From: Blattamonas nauphoetae
Taxonomy: Eukaryota; Preaxostyla; Oxymonadida
Assembly: GCA_033064195.1 (NCBI GenBank)
Contig: JARBJD010000184.1
Location: 1 to 64,000 of the forward strand
Direction of reading: 5' to 3'
Length of the DNA stretch: 64,000 bases
In this document: in pieces, positions 44,001 through 52,794 of the stretch
How the letters are laid out: every line of letters begins with the position of its first letter
Position numbering within the stretch: position 1 is the first letter of the stretch
Translations under genes and position numbers: made by a program
The notes under the pieces: generated by a model
The model's input: only the letters and a program-made list of their open reading frames with translations
Databases searched by the model: none
What the model was told of the DNA's origin: nothing

Positions 44001-47000
44001 AGAACTCTGGAATGTCAGATCAACAGAAGACGCAAGATTTCGAGATGGAAGGGACGCAGTTGGATGCCAGCAAGAAGTATGTTGTTGAACTGTCGATTGG
44101 GAAAACGCGGCATGCGTCAATTGTGATGAGCTTCAACTCGGAGTCATCGAAATGGGAGGGTGCTGCCACTCTCTTCCCTCAGCAATTGCCCTGTCTCGAA
44201 TATGGGAAAAGCTATTCCGTGTCGAAGTTTGGTGTGGATGGGACTGAAAGCGAAGATTCGCTCTTTTTCGAAGCATCGAGTGTTGTGATCTCGACCGAAC
44301 CGCCTCGCCTCGCTTCTGTGGTGATCTCGCCAGCAGTTGGGTTCAATTCATCGATGCTGACGATATCGACGCGTGCTCTAACTGCAAACAAGAAGTATTT
44401 GATGAAACTGCGTGGGGTTCCTTCATCCTCGGGAGCCAACGCCGACGATTCGCGTTCAATTGAAATGTCGTTCTCGTCTGGGAACGTTGTGGAGATTGCT
44501 CGGACTCTGCATCCGCTGGATGAAGCTGATTTGTTGTTCGGACACTCGTACACAGTGGAGTCGATGACCGAAGATGGAAACACAACATCGATGTGGATCG
44601 AAGACGCGAGCTCGTTCTCGACGCCGATTGAGCCCGAGCGTTTGGTTCAGATTGTACGAAGTGACTTCACGAACGACCTGAAAACGACGATTGATCTGTC
44701 ATTCTCGTCTTTCGCTCTTTCTGCATCCGCAAACTACAAATTGATTCTCGAATCGGTTCCGAAATCTGGCGAGCAAGCTCATCAAAGGACTCTGCCACTC
44801 TCAACTGACGCATCTGGAAATCTGGAAAAGTATGAAGCCGTTCTGTATCCTTTCGCGACTTCCGAATCCGCGAAGGAACAGCTCTCCTTCTCGACCAACT
44901 ACAAAGTGTTCAAAATCTTCAACTTCCAGAATGGTGAAAATGAAATCCTTTTCGATTCAATCACGACATCGTTCGAAACTCCAGCTGAACCGAAACGGAT
45001 CACACAATTGTCGAAGAAAGATGAATCAGATGAGATGAAGACAGCGAATTTTGAAGTTGAAGGACGAGCGATGGGTGAGAACGAAGAAATCACAATTAAA
45101 GTCAAGAAGACAGCCGACAACACTGAGTCTTCTTTCAAGGCGACTTTCTCCTCAGCAGTGTCTGGATCTGGATCAGCGATTCTGTTCTCAAAGACAGCAA
45201 GCGAGATCCAGCTGAACTATGACACAGAATATGAGCTTATTAGTGCTTCTGATTCGACAAGCAGTGAAGTGATTGTGATGCCGAATTTGGGTTTCACAAC
45301 AGTTAAGGAACCAGTTCGACTTGTTGATTTTGAGAACTCTGGAATGTCAGATCAACAGAAAACGCAAGATTTCGAGATGGAAGGGACGCAGTTGGATGCC
45401 AGCAAGAAGTATGTTGTTGAACTGTCGATTGGGAAAACGCGGCATGCGTCAATTGTGATGAGCTTCAACATGGAGTCATCGAAATGGGAGGGTGCTGCCA
45501 CTCTCTTCCCTCAGCAATTGCCCTGTCTCGAATATGGGAAAAGCTATTCCGTGTCGAAGTTTGGTGTGGATGGGACTGAAAGCGAAGATTCGCTCTTTTT
45601 CGAAGCATCGAGTGTTGTGATCTCGACCGAACCGCCTCGCCTCGCTTCTGTGGTGATCTCGCCAGCAGTTGGGTTCAATTCATCGATGCTGACGATATCG
45701 ACGCGTGCTCTAACTGCAAACAAGAAGTATTTGATGAAACTGCGTGGGGTTCCTTCATCCTCGGGAGCCAACGCCGACGATTCGCGTTCAATTGAAATGT
45801 CGTTCTCGTCTGGGAACGTTGTGGAGATTGCTCGGACTCTGCATCCGCTGGATGAAGCTGATTTGTTGTTCGGACACTCGTACACAGTGGAGTCGATGAC
45901 CGAAGATGGAAACACAACATCGATGTGGATCGAAGACGCGAGCTCGTTCTCGACGCCGATTGAGCCCGAGCGTTTGGTTCAGATTGTACGAAGTGACTTC
46001 ACGAACGACCTGAAAACGACGATTGATCTGTCATTCTCGTCTTTCGCTCTTTCTGCATCCGCAAACTACAAATTGATTCTCGAATCGGTTCCGAAATCTG
46101 GCGAGCAAGCTCATCAAAGGACTCTGCCACTCTCAACTGACGCATCTGGAAATCTGGAAAAGTATGAAGCCGTTCTGTATCCTTTCGCGACTTCCGAATC
46201 CGCGAAGGAACAGCTCTCCTTCTCGACCAACTACAAAGTGTTCAAAATCATCAACTTCCAGAATGGTGAAGACGAAATCCTTTTCGACAAACTCACGACA
46301 TCATTCGAAACCCCAGCGGAGCCCGCTCGTATTGAGCGATGCATCGACTGCTCACTCGACAAAGATCGCACGAAAGTCACGCTTCTCTTGGAAGGACGCG
46401 CTCTGCCTAATTTGTTGGGCACTATTAGCCTGATGGACGGGTCAACTCGATGGACATCGGAGAAAGCTGTCTTCATCAGTACCACGAGATGCTCAGCAGT
46501 GTTCTCTGTCGGAAATGTCGAAAGTTCATCCGACTTGGAGTACGGGAAGGATTATATCCTCGCAGTGAATGCAGACGGCACAAGCGGGTTTGTTGTGAAC
46601 GGAGGAATTGACGTCAAGATCCCACACGCTCCTTTGGTCGAATCGGCAGGCTTCTCGTTCAGCAATGACGTCTGCACTGGTTGGCGTCTGACATTGACAG
46701 GAAGCGATCTCGTCCCTGGGACGCAATATCTTGTCACGGTGAATAATACTCTTTCAGTCACCGTTCGGTTTGTATCCGATAAGAAAGGGGTTTCTGATGA
46801 AATGGAAATCGGATGGGATTTCAGTCTTGCTTATGACAGCGAGTATTTCATCACATCGATCACTCCTTTCGATGATAACGATGGGGCTGTGGTGAATACG
46901 ACAACACTCACATTCGAATCCCTCCCACAACCACCCAAAATCGAACTTTTCTGCGACGCATCGTCAAGTGACTCATCCAATTTCTGTGGAGATGAAACAA

Positions 47001-49054
47001 GGCCCTGCTCATCACTCGATGTTGCCTGGAAAATTGTCACCGGAATTGGGTTCACACGCTCCACTCTGTCCATCATTGGATCAGCTTCTCTCTCGTCTCC
47101 ACTGTCTGTGACCAGCTCGATGAATGTCCTCGTCAGAAATGGAAGCAACACCATCCCAACTTTAAAGATTCCATCGTCTGCCACTCCGTCCACTGACAAT
47201 TCTCTGATTGTTGTGTCATCAGCGACATTAGAAATGAATGATCTGAAGATAACTGTTGACAGCTCAACAATCTGCTTACTGAGTGCCGAATCGTCAACAA
47301 TCACTTTTTCAGGCTGCCGTCTGTCCGGTCCCAGCCAACCCGTCAATTCGGATGAATCCAGCAATGTTTGCGCCTGGTCGTCGGGCGTTCTGCAGCTGTC
47401 TGACTGTGAAACAGAACTTCACTCGACCGAAATGAACTATTTCGCACAGGGAGCTGTCAATATGAACGGAGGAAGCTTGTCTGTCGAAGGCTGCATCTTC
47501 CACGACAACACAGCGTCAAACGAGATCTTTCCATCGGCTCGTCGAAACATCCACTGCTCGAACGAAGGGACAGTTGAAATTGGAAGCCTGAGAGGTGGAG
47601 ATGGATCGTCTGAGGCCCACCCACATCACTGGATCTCAGCGCAAAACTGTCGCGTTTATGGCGAAGATGCCAATCCACGTTCCCCTCTCTTTGTCCCAAC
47701 ATTAACAACCAAATCATCGAAGAGCACATTGAGCAAGAAAGCCGGACAGTTCATAATTTCGGTGGTTGGAACAACGTTGATTCCTTGTGGACTGGATCTG
47801 GAAATATTCGAGCTTCTGAAAGGCGGGAAGATGGGCAAATCGTTACCATTCGAGTTGAACTTGAATACAACATCGTCATTCACAGAAACTCAGGTCGATA
47901 TCTCCATCCCCAAGACATCCCTCTCCTCCTTCGATTCCTCTTTAGAATGGCAAGGTCGCCTTCTCTTTGGAGACAATGTTCCTTCATCAAACTCTTTCCG
48001 CATCCAGGCCAACACTGTTGACCGATTCGCACAATCGATGAAGGATAACATGTTCTGGTGGATTCCTCTCGTCGCAGCTCTCTCAGCCGCTTTTCTCGCC
48101 ATGCTGATCATTATCATCTGCTGCTGCTGGCGTCGCAGGAACCGAAAAGAGACTGAAGAGAAGAAACAACTTCTGGCAGAAATGGATGAAGTCGTCGAAG
48201 TCAAACTCGATGAGGGGGATCACAGCTTTTTGACGATTGATGGAACAACACGACAAATGAATGCCATTCCGTCGACTGTTGATGAACCGTTCCGCCCGCC
48301 GACGAAAGAAAATGGGGGTTTTGAAGAAGAGGAGAATCACACCAAGAAGGCACCGGGACTGGCAGTGGTTGGAACAGAAGAAGCGGTTGAAACGAAAACC
48401 ATCCTGAAATACGAGACGTTGTACGATCGACTGCACAAAACAAAACTTCCTCTCGACAAGAAGAAGGTGATGACGGATGTCGTCCGCGGACTTCGTAACG
48501 CCTCCAGAATCCAGGCCACACACGATCTCTTCGCTCATCTGACATCTCGCTGGATTCTTCTGGACGAAGATCAAAAAGCCTGGATCCAGCTCAGCCAGCC
48601 ATCGAATCCGACACAAACAGACGTCGGGAATCCACTCTTTGGAGAGAGAACTGTGCATAGCACTGCAATTAGCACGGTGACGAAGGACACTGAAGAGGCG
48701 AAGAGGTATGCAGCGCCAGAAATCTGCAACAAAGTGAACGGAGTGGATCAGACAAAAGCGGCGGTTTTTAGGCTTGGCCTCATCTTGTGGGAAATCGAGA
48801 CTGGTTCTGTGCCATACGGCGAGGTTGATGCCGTGAATGCTCAACGACAGATTGGGATGGGCGTTCTGCCACCGTTGCTCACACTTCAAGACCAGAACTT
48901 GGCCGACTTACTCACACAGTGCCTATCTTTCAGCCCCGACATGAGGCCGACGCTGGAGCAGGTGGAAAAGACACTCGAAACATTGTTCTCCACAGGGAAG
49001 CCACAGATAGCACAAGTTGATGGAAGCAATGCACCTCAAGTTATATCGGTTTGA
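41084..49054 (+). CDS. Giant surface protein: beta-helix, Ig-like repeats, one membrane helix, C-terminal pseudokinase
   Basis: Single exon. Start chosen at 41,084 because MFLLVIWISNAVDA reads as a signal peptide; about 2,656 aa. Order: right-handed beta-helix-like region (to about 42,620, with Gly/Ser/Cys rungs such as GGSVYFRTGGATMTNCVF); beta-sandwich modules of about 110 residues opening with EP.R(I/L) (42,800-46,930); a second beta-helix (46,960-47,680, starting CGDETRPCSSLDVAW); a membrane helix (48,050-48,130) followed by CCCWRRRNRK; and a kinase-like domain (48,400-48,990). The kinase keeps an APE-like AAPEI and the helical lobe (AAVFRLGLILWEIETGSVPYGEVDAVNAQRQI), but the glycine loop, VAIK lysine, HRD and DFG are not recognisable, so it is probably inactive. 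Likely cell-surface adhesion or sensing. The same architecture is repeated as a fragment at 60,630. Confidence 0.85.
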   Translation: MFLLVIWISNAVDANFSDRSFPNIALHSQPKYKSLETLFSSPQLNNRPMELILDSTVYFGQEIHISETQLSIRGSQTSIVHSTHMNIRGHNSQDTSNQVSQSRPSPIFNIENSTLSLTANILKASTHGTTICHISSSDVIVSQSAIISSGSHCPFLVTGHQTGAQCTISLIRCSHTTPSQNLLPFVGLDRQGLSTTDASVCVSGSGLEFSDRTLILGTGPLFSFDRSPSVSEPISPRNSPIRQTSLISCSLRNMSSRLDPLRSPTIGSQTSQTVSGCSVTNSFNHQHGTTMLNPSLGGNFLCQNTSFSSCRTKPNAEVDVWSKEYSAGDRIFNPVATSAKYTLCTFCEMTYEIDGNVSGAAICFRPSPSSLTIIQCFFHKCVSFGFDNDGGAVAFSCELSTEHHPFELRGSSFTECATTYESYTTSGGSLLCHCYTTAVVSDSVFEKSYAAGRGGSVYFRTGGATMTNCVFHSCSTGFFGAGLLLADIPSVTLSSIQFRNNTCNPKYQTATDMVVEKTEVSIFNSNTVTFCDTTSSGDTVFFVTVSGQNPEGYADGTLIEHVTKTAQITARKQTIDTDTMLLTMKLSISKAIRGNMNVLLEGSNVPRLVIIPFGTDSTTSDTGSAAITVGPAGVLPLDVDYNTRFVTIPGWDFEPSVYEVQGKLEGHNEARVSFLGVLLLDGSYEVEVTGPDGQNLLFPLVFASPSELTLSTTATLGDIDTIRYGDVYSVNWLRLNGVPVALPNSLSFTIPFPNADVSSIAKTDGNDSITLTFSGNGFVCPSYQLTLSTSDALLPPHSKTFTANRVSLTQLEEREAILYPLDGADLLYGRNYVLFSIISSDSRQTTSITSQPFETPVEPKRITKLTKKDESDEMKTANFEVEGRAMCENEEITFTVKKTADDTESSFKVTFSSAVSGSGSAILFSKTASEIQLNYDTEYELISASDSTNGKVIVMPNLCFTTVQEPVRLVDFENSGMSDQQKTQDFEMEGTQLDASKKYVVELSIGKTRHASIVMSFNSESSKWEGAATLFPQQLPCLEYGKSYSVSKFGVDGTESEDSLFFEASSVVISTEPPRLASVVISPAVGFNSSMLTISTRALTANKKYLMKLRGVPSSSGANADDSRSIEMSFSSGNVVEIARTLHPLDEADLLFGHSYTVESMTEDGNTTSMWIEDASSFSTPIEPERLVQIVRSDFTNDLKTTIDLSFSSFALSASANYKLILESVPKSGEQAHQRTLPLSTDASGNLEKYEAVLYPFATSESAKEQLSFSTNYKVFKIFNFQNGENEILFDSITTSFETPAEPKRITQLSKKDESDEMKTANFEVEGRAMGENEEITIKVKKTADNTESSFKATFSSAVSGSGSAILFSKTASEIQLNYDTEYELISASDSTSSEVIVMPNLGFTTVKEPVRLVDFENSGMSDQQKTQDFEMEGTQLDASKKYVVELSIGKTRHASIVMSFNMESSKWEGAATLFPQQLPCLEYGKSYSVSKFGVDGTESEDSLFFEASSVVISTEPPRLASVVISPAVGFNSSMLTISTRALTANKKYLMKLRGVPSSSGANADDSRSIEMSFSSGNVVEIARTLHPLDEADLLFGHSYTVESMTEDGNTTSMWIEDASSFSTPIEPERLVQIVRSDFTNDLKTTIDLSFSSFALSASANYKLILESVPKSGEQAHQRTLPLSTDASGNLEKYEAVLYPFATSESAKEQLSFSTNYKVFKIINFQNGEDEILFDKLTTSFETPAEPARIERCIDCSLDKDRTKVTLLLEGRALPNLLGTISLMDGSTRWTSEKAVFISTTRCSAVFSVGNVESSSDLEYGKDYILAVNADGTSGFVVNGGIDVKIPHAPLVESAGFSFSNDVCTGWRLTLTGSDLVPGTQYLVTVNNTLSVTVRFVSDKKGVSDEMEIGWDFSLAYDSEYFITSITPFDDNDGAVVNTTTLTFESLPQPPKIELFCDASSSDSSNFCGDETRPCSSLDVAWKIVTGIGFTRSTLSIIGSASLSSPLSVTSSMNVLVRNGSNTIPTLKIPSSATPSTDNSLIVVSSATLEMNDLKITVDSSTICLLSAESSTITFSGCRLSGPSQPVNSDESSNVCAWSSGVLQLSDCETELHSTEMNYFAQGAVNMNGGSLSVEGCIFHDNTASNEIFPSARRNIHCSNEGTVEIGSLRGGDGSSEAHPHHWISAQNCRVYGEDANPRSPLFVPTLTTKSSKSTLSKKAGQFIISVVGTTLIPCGLDLEIFELLKGGKMGKSLPFELNLNTTSSFTETQVDISIPKTSLSSFDSSLEWQGRLLFGDNVPSSNSFRIQANTVDRFAQSMKDNMFWWIPLVAALSAAFLAMLIIIICCCWRRRNRKETEEKKQLLAEMDEVVEVKLDEGDHSFLTIDGTTRQMNAIPSTVDEPFRPPTKENGGFEEEENHTKKAPGLAVVGTEEAVETKTILKYETLYDRLHKTKLPLDKKKVMTDVVRGLRNASRIQATHDLFAHLTSRWILLDEDQKAWIQLSQPSNPTQTDVGNPLFGERTVHSTAISTVTKDTEEAKRYAAPEICNKVNGVDQTKAAVFRLGLILWEIETGSVPYGEVDAVNAQRQIGMGVLPPLLTLQDQNLADLLTQCLSFSPDMRPTLEQVEKTLETLFSTGKPQIAQVDGSNAPQVISV
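43655..46318 (+). repeat. 1,332-bp in-frame tandem duplication inside the surface-protein gene
   Basis: Unit 1 is 43,655-44,986 and unit 2 is 44,987-46,318, each 444 codons holding four EP.R(I/L) modules (EPKRIT, EPVRLV, EPPRLA, EPERLV). Over most of their length the units look identical at the base level; the few differences cluster in the first 300 bases and last 100. This points to a recent duplication or ongoing gene conversion. The next module (EPARIE, 46,317) is clearly diverged. Confidence 0.9.
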
Positions 49055-49870
49055 CAATATCAACAATGAAGTTGTCATCATCTCACAACACGTCATCTCA
49101 ACACAACCACTCCACCACACACCTTCACCTCACATCCTCATCCACAACATCACACAACCCAAGTCGTCACTGTATGCAAGGAATGATGAATCATCGGAAG
49201 CCCGACACTTCACAAGTCGTTCTCTTGCCTCACAAACGCCAGACTAACGTCTGATTCACCACACAACACTCTCTATTTTCAAATCTCATTGGAACTACAC
49301 GTCATTCTAGATATCTGGGGACTTTCCTCTCACGTCAAGCACATTCTTCGTTCAATACAACACTTGCTGTAGATTGGAGTTTGTGCACTCTCATCATTTG
49401 ACTCGTTGGGTGGAATAGGACGAGTCCTCTTCATTTTGATCGAATTCTTCATCATTCTGCATCATCATCATTTTAGACGTCATGTCTCTCGTCAGTTCTT
49501 GTCGTTTGTGTTTCAATTTCCTGGATTCTCAGGATCAGACCATCTGTTCTCGGATTCTCGACTGATCATGATGGCTGGAAAGGGTCTCCAAACAACTACT
49601 TTCTGTACTGCACCATTTCCCATGAAATTTCCCTCATTTCACGGAATTCGAGTCATTACTTTGTTCACATCACAATTTTCATTCCACTGAATTGTGTTTT
49701 TCCTGGAATTGACGAACAGAACGAAAAAAGATTGTGGCTTGAAATGAGGAAATATGTCCATTTAGAGCGTAAAGATTTCAAAAGAAGAACGAAAATAGAA
49801 TGAAATTCCTGCGAGGAAGACATGGGTCTTCTTTTCATCTCGGTTATGATGATGTCCAAACAAGCTTGAG
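49055..49870. other. Intergenic region between convergent genes
   Basis: Between the stops of the surface-protein gene (plus) and the RRM gene (minus). It starts with a C/A-rich stretch (49,080-49,170) and turns T-rich after 49,420. No gene seen. Confidence 0.6.
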
Positions 49871-52366
49871 CTAATCCTGAACCCACTGATAAAGCGACTG
49901 CATGTCCTCGTCAATGTTGACTTGATCATAAAAGTCATCGCCTGACTCATTTGGAGAGACATCAACAGCATCTATCACGCGTTCGCGCCTTTCTTTTCGT
50001 CGTTTCTCGTTTTCCGTCTGAGGAGGCATCAATCCCTCAATTTTCGACGGCAGTTGCCTATCAAAGTCTAGAAGCGAATGGATAGTAGGTTGGGCTGGTA
50101 GTGGGAGACTATGGTACGAAGAGGCGAAGTTCTGATCGGAGTTCAGCGAGGAGAATGAAGATGGCGTAGAAACTGAGTCTAGCATGTCTATCGCGTCTAT
50201 TGATTCTATGGAACTATCATAGTCGGAGTGAGAGCGAATTGAGAACGACATGGACGATCTTGTGGCTGGTGAAGTTCGACTGGAAAATGAGAACGGTGAT
50301 AACGTTTCTGATCGATGGGAGGTTGTGGGAGTGTATGAAAGGTTGGAAATTGGGAATGACTCAAATGACGAAACAGAACGAAGAATTGATGATTCGATTG
50401 GGAGTGGTGGAAGTGTGGTTGATTGGAGTGATGACGTCGGGAAGGATATTTGAGATGAGACGGAAGGAACCGATGGGAAATGCACTGGTGATGTTGGAGG
50501 ACGTTCAACAGTCTTTGTAAGAGGCGGAGACGCGAATTCTCGGAAGTGATCAAACTGTGAGGAGGTCATGGAAAATAACGAAGTCGATGAAGATGCGAGA
50601 GATGGAGAGAAGAAGTAATTCGATTCGGAGACGGGTGAGGAGTGCATTCGAACGAATGAGTGTGTTGAATGGGATGATTGTGTATCTGAATGACTTGAAA
50701 AAGGCGGGTTTGAGGACGATACTGAAGAAGAGGAGGAATCTCGTTCATTCGGTTGGATGTCAAAAGAGACAATTGAAGCTGGTGGATCGAGCATGGTCAT
50801 CGGGGGCATAGGGAAGGAGAGTTTTGGGAGGTTGGAAAGCTCAAGTTGAGTGTTTCTGGATTTTGAGGCTGAAGCGGGTGTGAATGGGGGAGAATTCACT
50901 GAAAACTGTGGGGATTGACGAGTGGAGGAATGGGCAGAGGATAATGAACTGTTCGAGAGTGAGTGGTTGAGCGACTTGCTCGGAACAAACGTGACATGCT
51001 GCGGGACATTCATCGTTCCAGACAGCCCCCTCGGTGATATAAGAGAAATTGAAGAGTATTGGCCTCCTAACGGGAGTGGATGGGGATTAAATGAGGTGAT
51101 CTGTGGTGGTTGTGCTCGCGGGATGAACAGTTTGGGTGGATCTGTGTTTACAGAGAGTTGTGGTGTATGTCCATCGAATGGGATTGAAAAGATACCATCT
51201 GATCCCGAAAATTGATTGAATAAGGCTTTGTTCACAGATTGGATGGACACTGTGATTTCCAGCCCGCAGAGGTTGATGCTGGGTTTACTCTGACGAACAG
51301 CGGATGCAGCACTCTGATGAGGAAATGAGAAGAGGAGAATGATCCGAATACAAATGGAAAGGGTAGAAATAGGAGGAAATTGAGATGATGTGAGATCACA
51401 CATTGATTCCTTTCATGTTGTTCAAGAAACTAACTTTTCCCGATCCTTTCAAGTTTCCATCAGTGACTCGATGCAAATCCACCTTTGTTATTTCTCCATA
51501 TTTCTCAAAATGCGACTTGATTTCATTCTCAGTCAATTCTACACGTTCCTGGGAGTCAGTACGACCCAATGTCGTCACTTTTGGATTGAAAGCAAGAACA
51601 ATGGTGTTTGGGATGGTTCTTGGATCTCCCCAATCAGACATCAGTGTACCTGCCACGGAACAGCCTGGTGGGAGTTGTGGTGATTGGGCGAGATAGAAGG
51701 TTGAACCGTGGATTAGGTCTGGTTGAGAGAGGACCCGCGTGTTTTTGAGTCTTGTGAAGCAGTTTTCAGCAGATTCACGGGTCACAAAGGTGGCAAAACA
51801 ACAGCCGAGATGGGCGGTATGTTCAAGATCTTTGATTGGGCCAAATTGTCTGAGGAAAGAATCGGAGAAGGAATGGAGAATGAGAGATGATGAGTGGAGC
51901 TTCAAAGGCGATCATGGAAAAGCATGGAGAAGGAATGTGGATGAAGTGAATTTTAGAACAATGTTGAACATACGAGCACCATTCAGTCACAGTTTGAGTC
52001 GGGACAGCCGTTGGGATGCCATGGATCATAACCGTGGTGTTTTTCATGGCTGGCTTGATTTGGAGTTTATGTGAACCAAGGTACTGAATGAGATTGCAGA
52101 AATAAGTTTGTATACGAGTTCATTCTGTTGTTTGAAGACAGCGTTAACACTGACTTCTTTGTCGAAGTACACAAAAGCAAAAGGAAGTGGTTTTTTGTTG
52201 TTTGAGAGTCGTTTCATGTGGATTTTTATGACGTTTCCGAATCTGGAGAAAAATGAACGGAGATCATTTTCGGTTGTAGTTCCAGGGAGATCTTTGATGC
52301 AAAAGCCATCTAAAAAGGAGTATGAATGATGAAAAACTGATGGAAATGAAAACATTCTGGTTCCAT
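49871..52366 (-). CDS. Three-RRM RNA-binding protein, 735 aa, five exons
   Basis: Exons: 52,366-52,354; 52,309-52,116; 52,083-51,974; 51,849-51,402; 51,313-49,871. Introns of 44, 32, 124 and 88 nt, all GT-AG; total 2,208 nt, an exact multiple of three. RRM1 (exon 2): FCIKDLPGTTTENDLRSFF (RNP2) and PFAFVYF (RNP1). RRM2 (exons 3-4): VMIHGIPTAVP (RNP2) and GCCFATFVT (RNP1). RRM3 (exons 4-5): TIVLAFNPKV, a helix LTENEIKSHFEKYGEI, and GSGKVSFLN. RRM2 and RRM3 are spliced within the domain, which supports the model. The C-terminal 450 residues are Ser/Pro-rich and disordered. Probably binds mRNA in splicing, stability or translation; the exact class is not clear. Confidence 0.85.
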
Positions 52367-52794
52367 AGAAATCGGCAAAGTTTGAGACGTGAAACAGAAG
52401 AATCTAACAAAAGCTGCGGTAGAAGAGCAAGAAAGATGGCAGGACTAGAGGAAAATCACCGGATCAAGATGTTGAACTAGATCAACCCAACACAAATGTG
52501 TATCAAAAGCTTCTATTCAATACCGCTTTTTTGTTACAATTGGTAGCTTGATCGTGTTTATTTGATGAAAATAGTGTCACTAAGTTCCTACAAAAAGATG
52601 CTGTCACTCCTAGAGTCATCTGTTGGAAAACGTGAGTAAAATGACAATAAATCAAGAAACCTCAAATCATTGTCCATGACAGAGGGTACGGAAGGAAGAA
52701 CTGTGTGAAACCATGACAAAAAAACAGAAATCTTCAAATAAAGACGTCGAACACAGACTAATCACTTACTCGCACCCTTCCTTTCTCACCCTTC

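Noticed and set aside
43576-45920. Repeated minus-strand frames at 44,212-44,588 and 45,544-45,920
   Set aside because: They are identical only because the plus-strand gene is duplicated there; they are antisense shadows.
16827-49054. An alternative code with TAA/TAG as glutamine, known in some oxymonads
   Set aside because: Three ARM-like copies end at the same place with TAG, the SPRY-type, RRM and coiled-coil genes end in TAG, and no long frame needs TAA or TAG read as an amino acid. The standard code fits.
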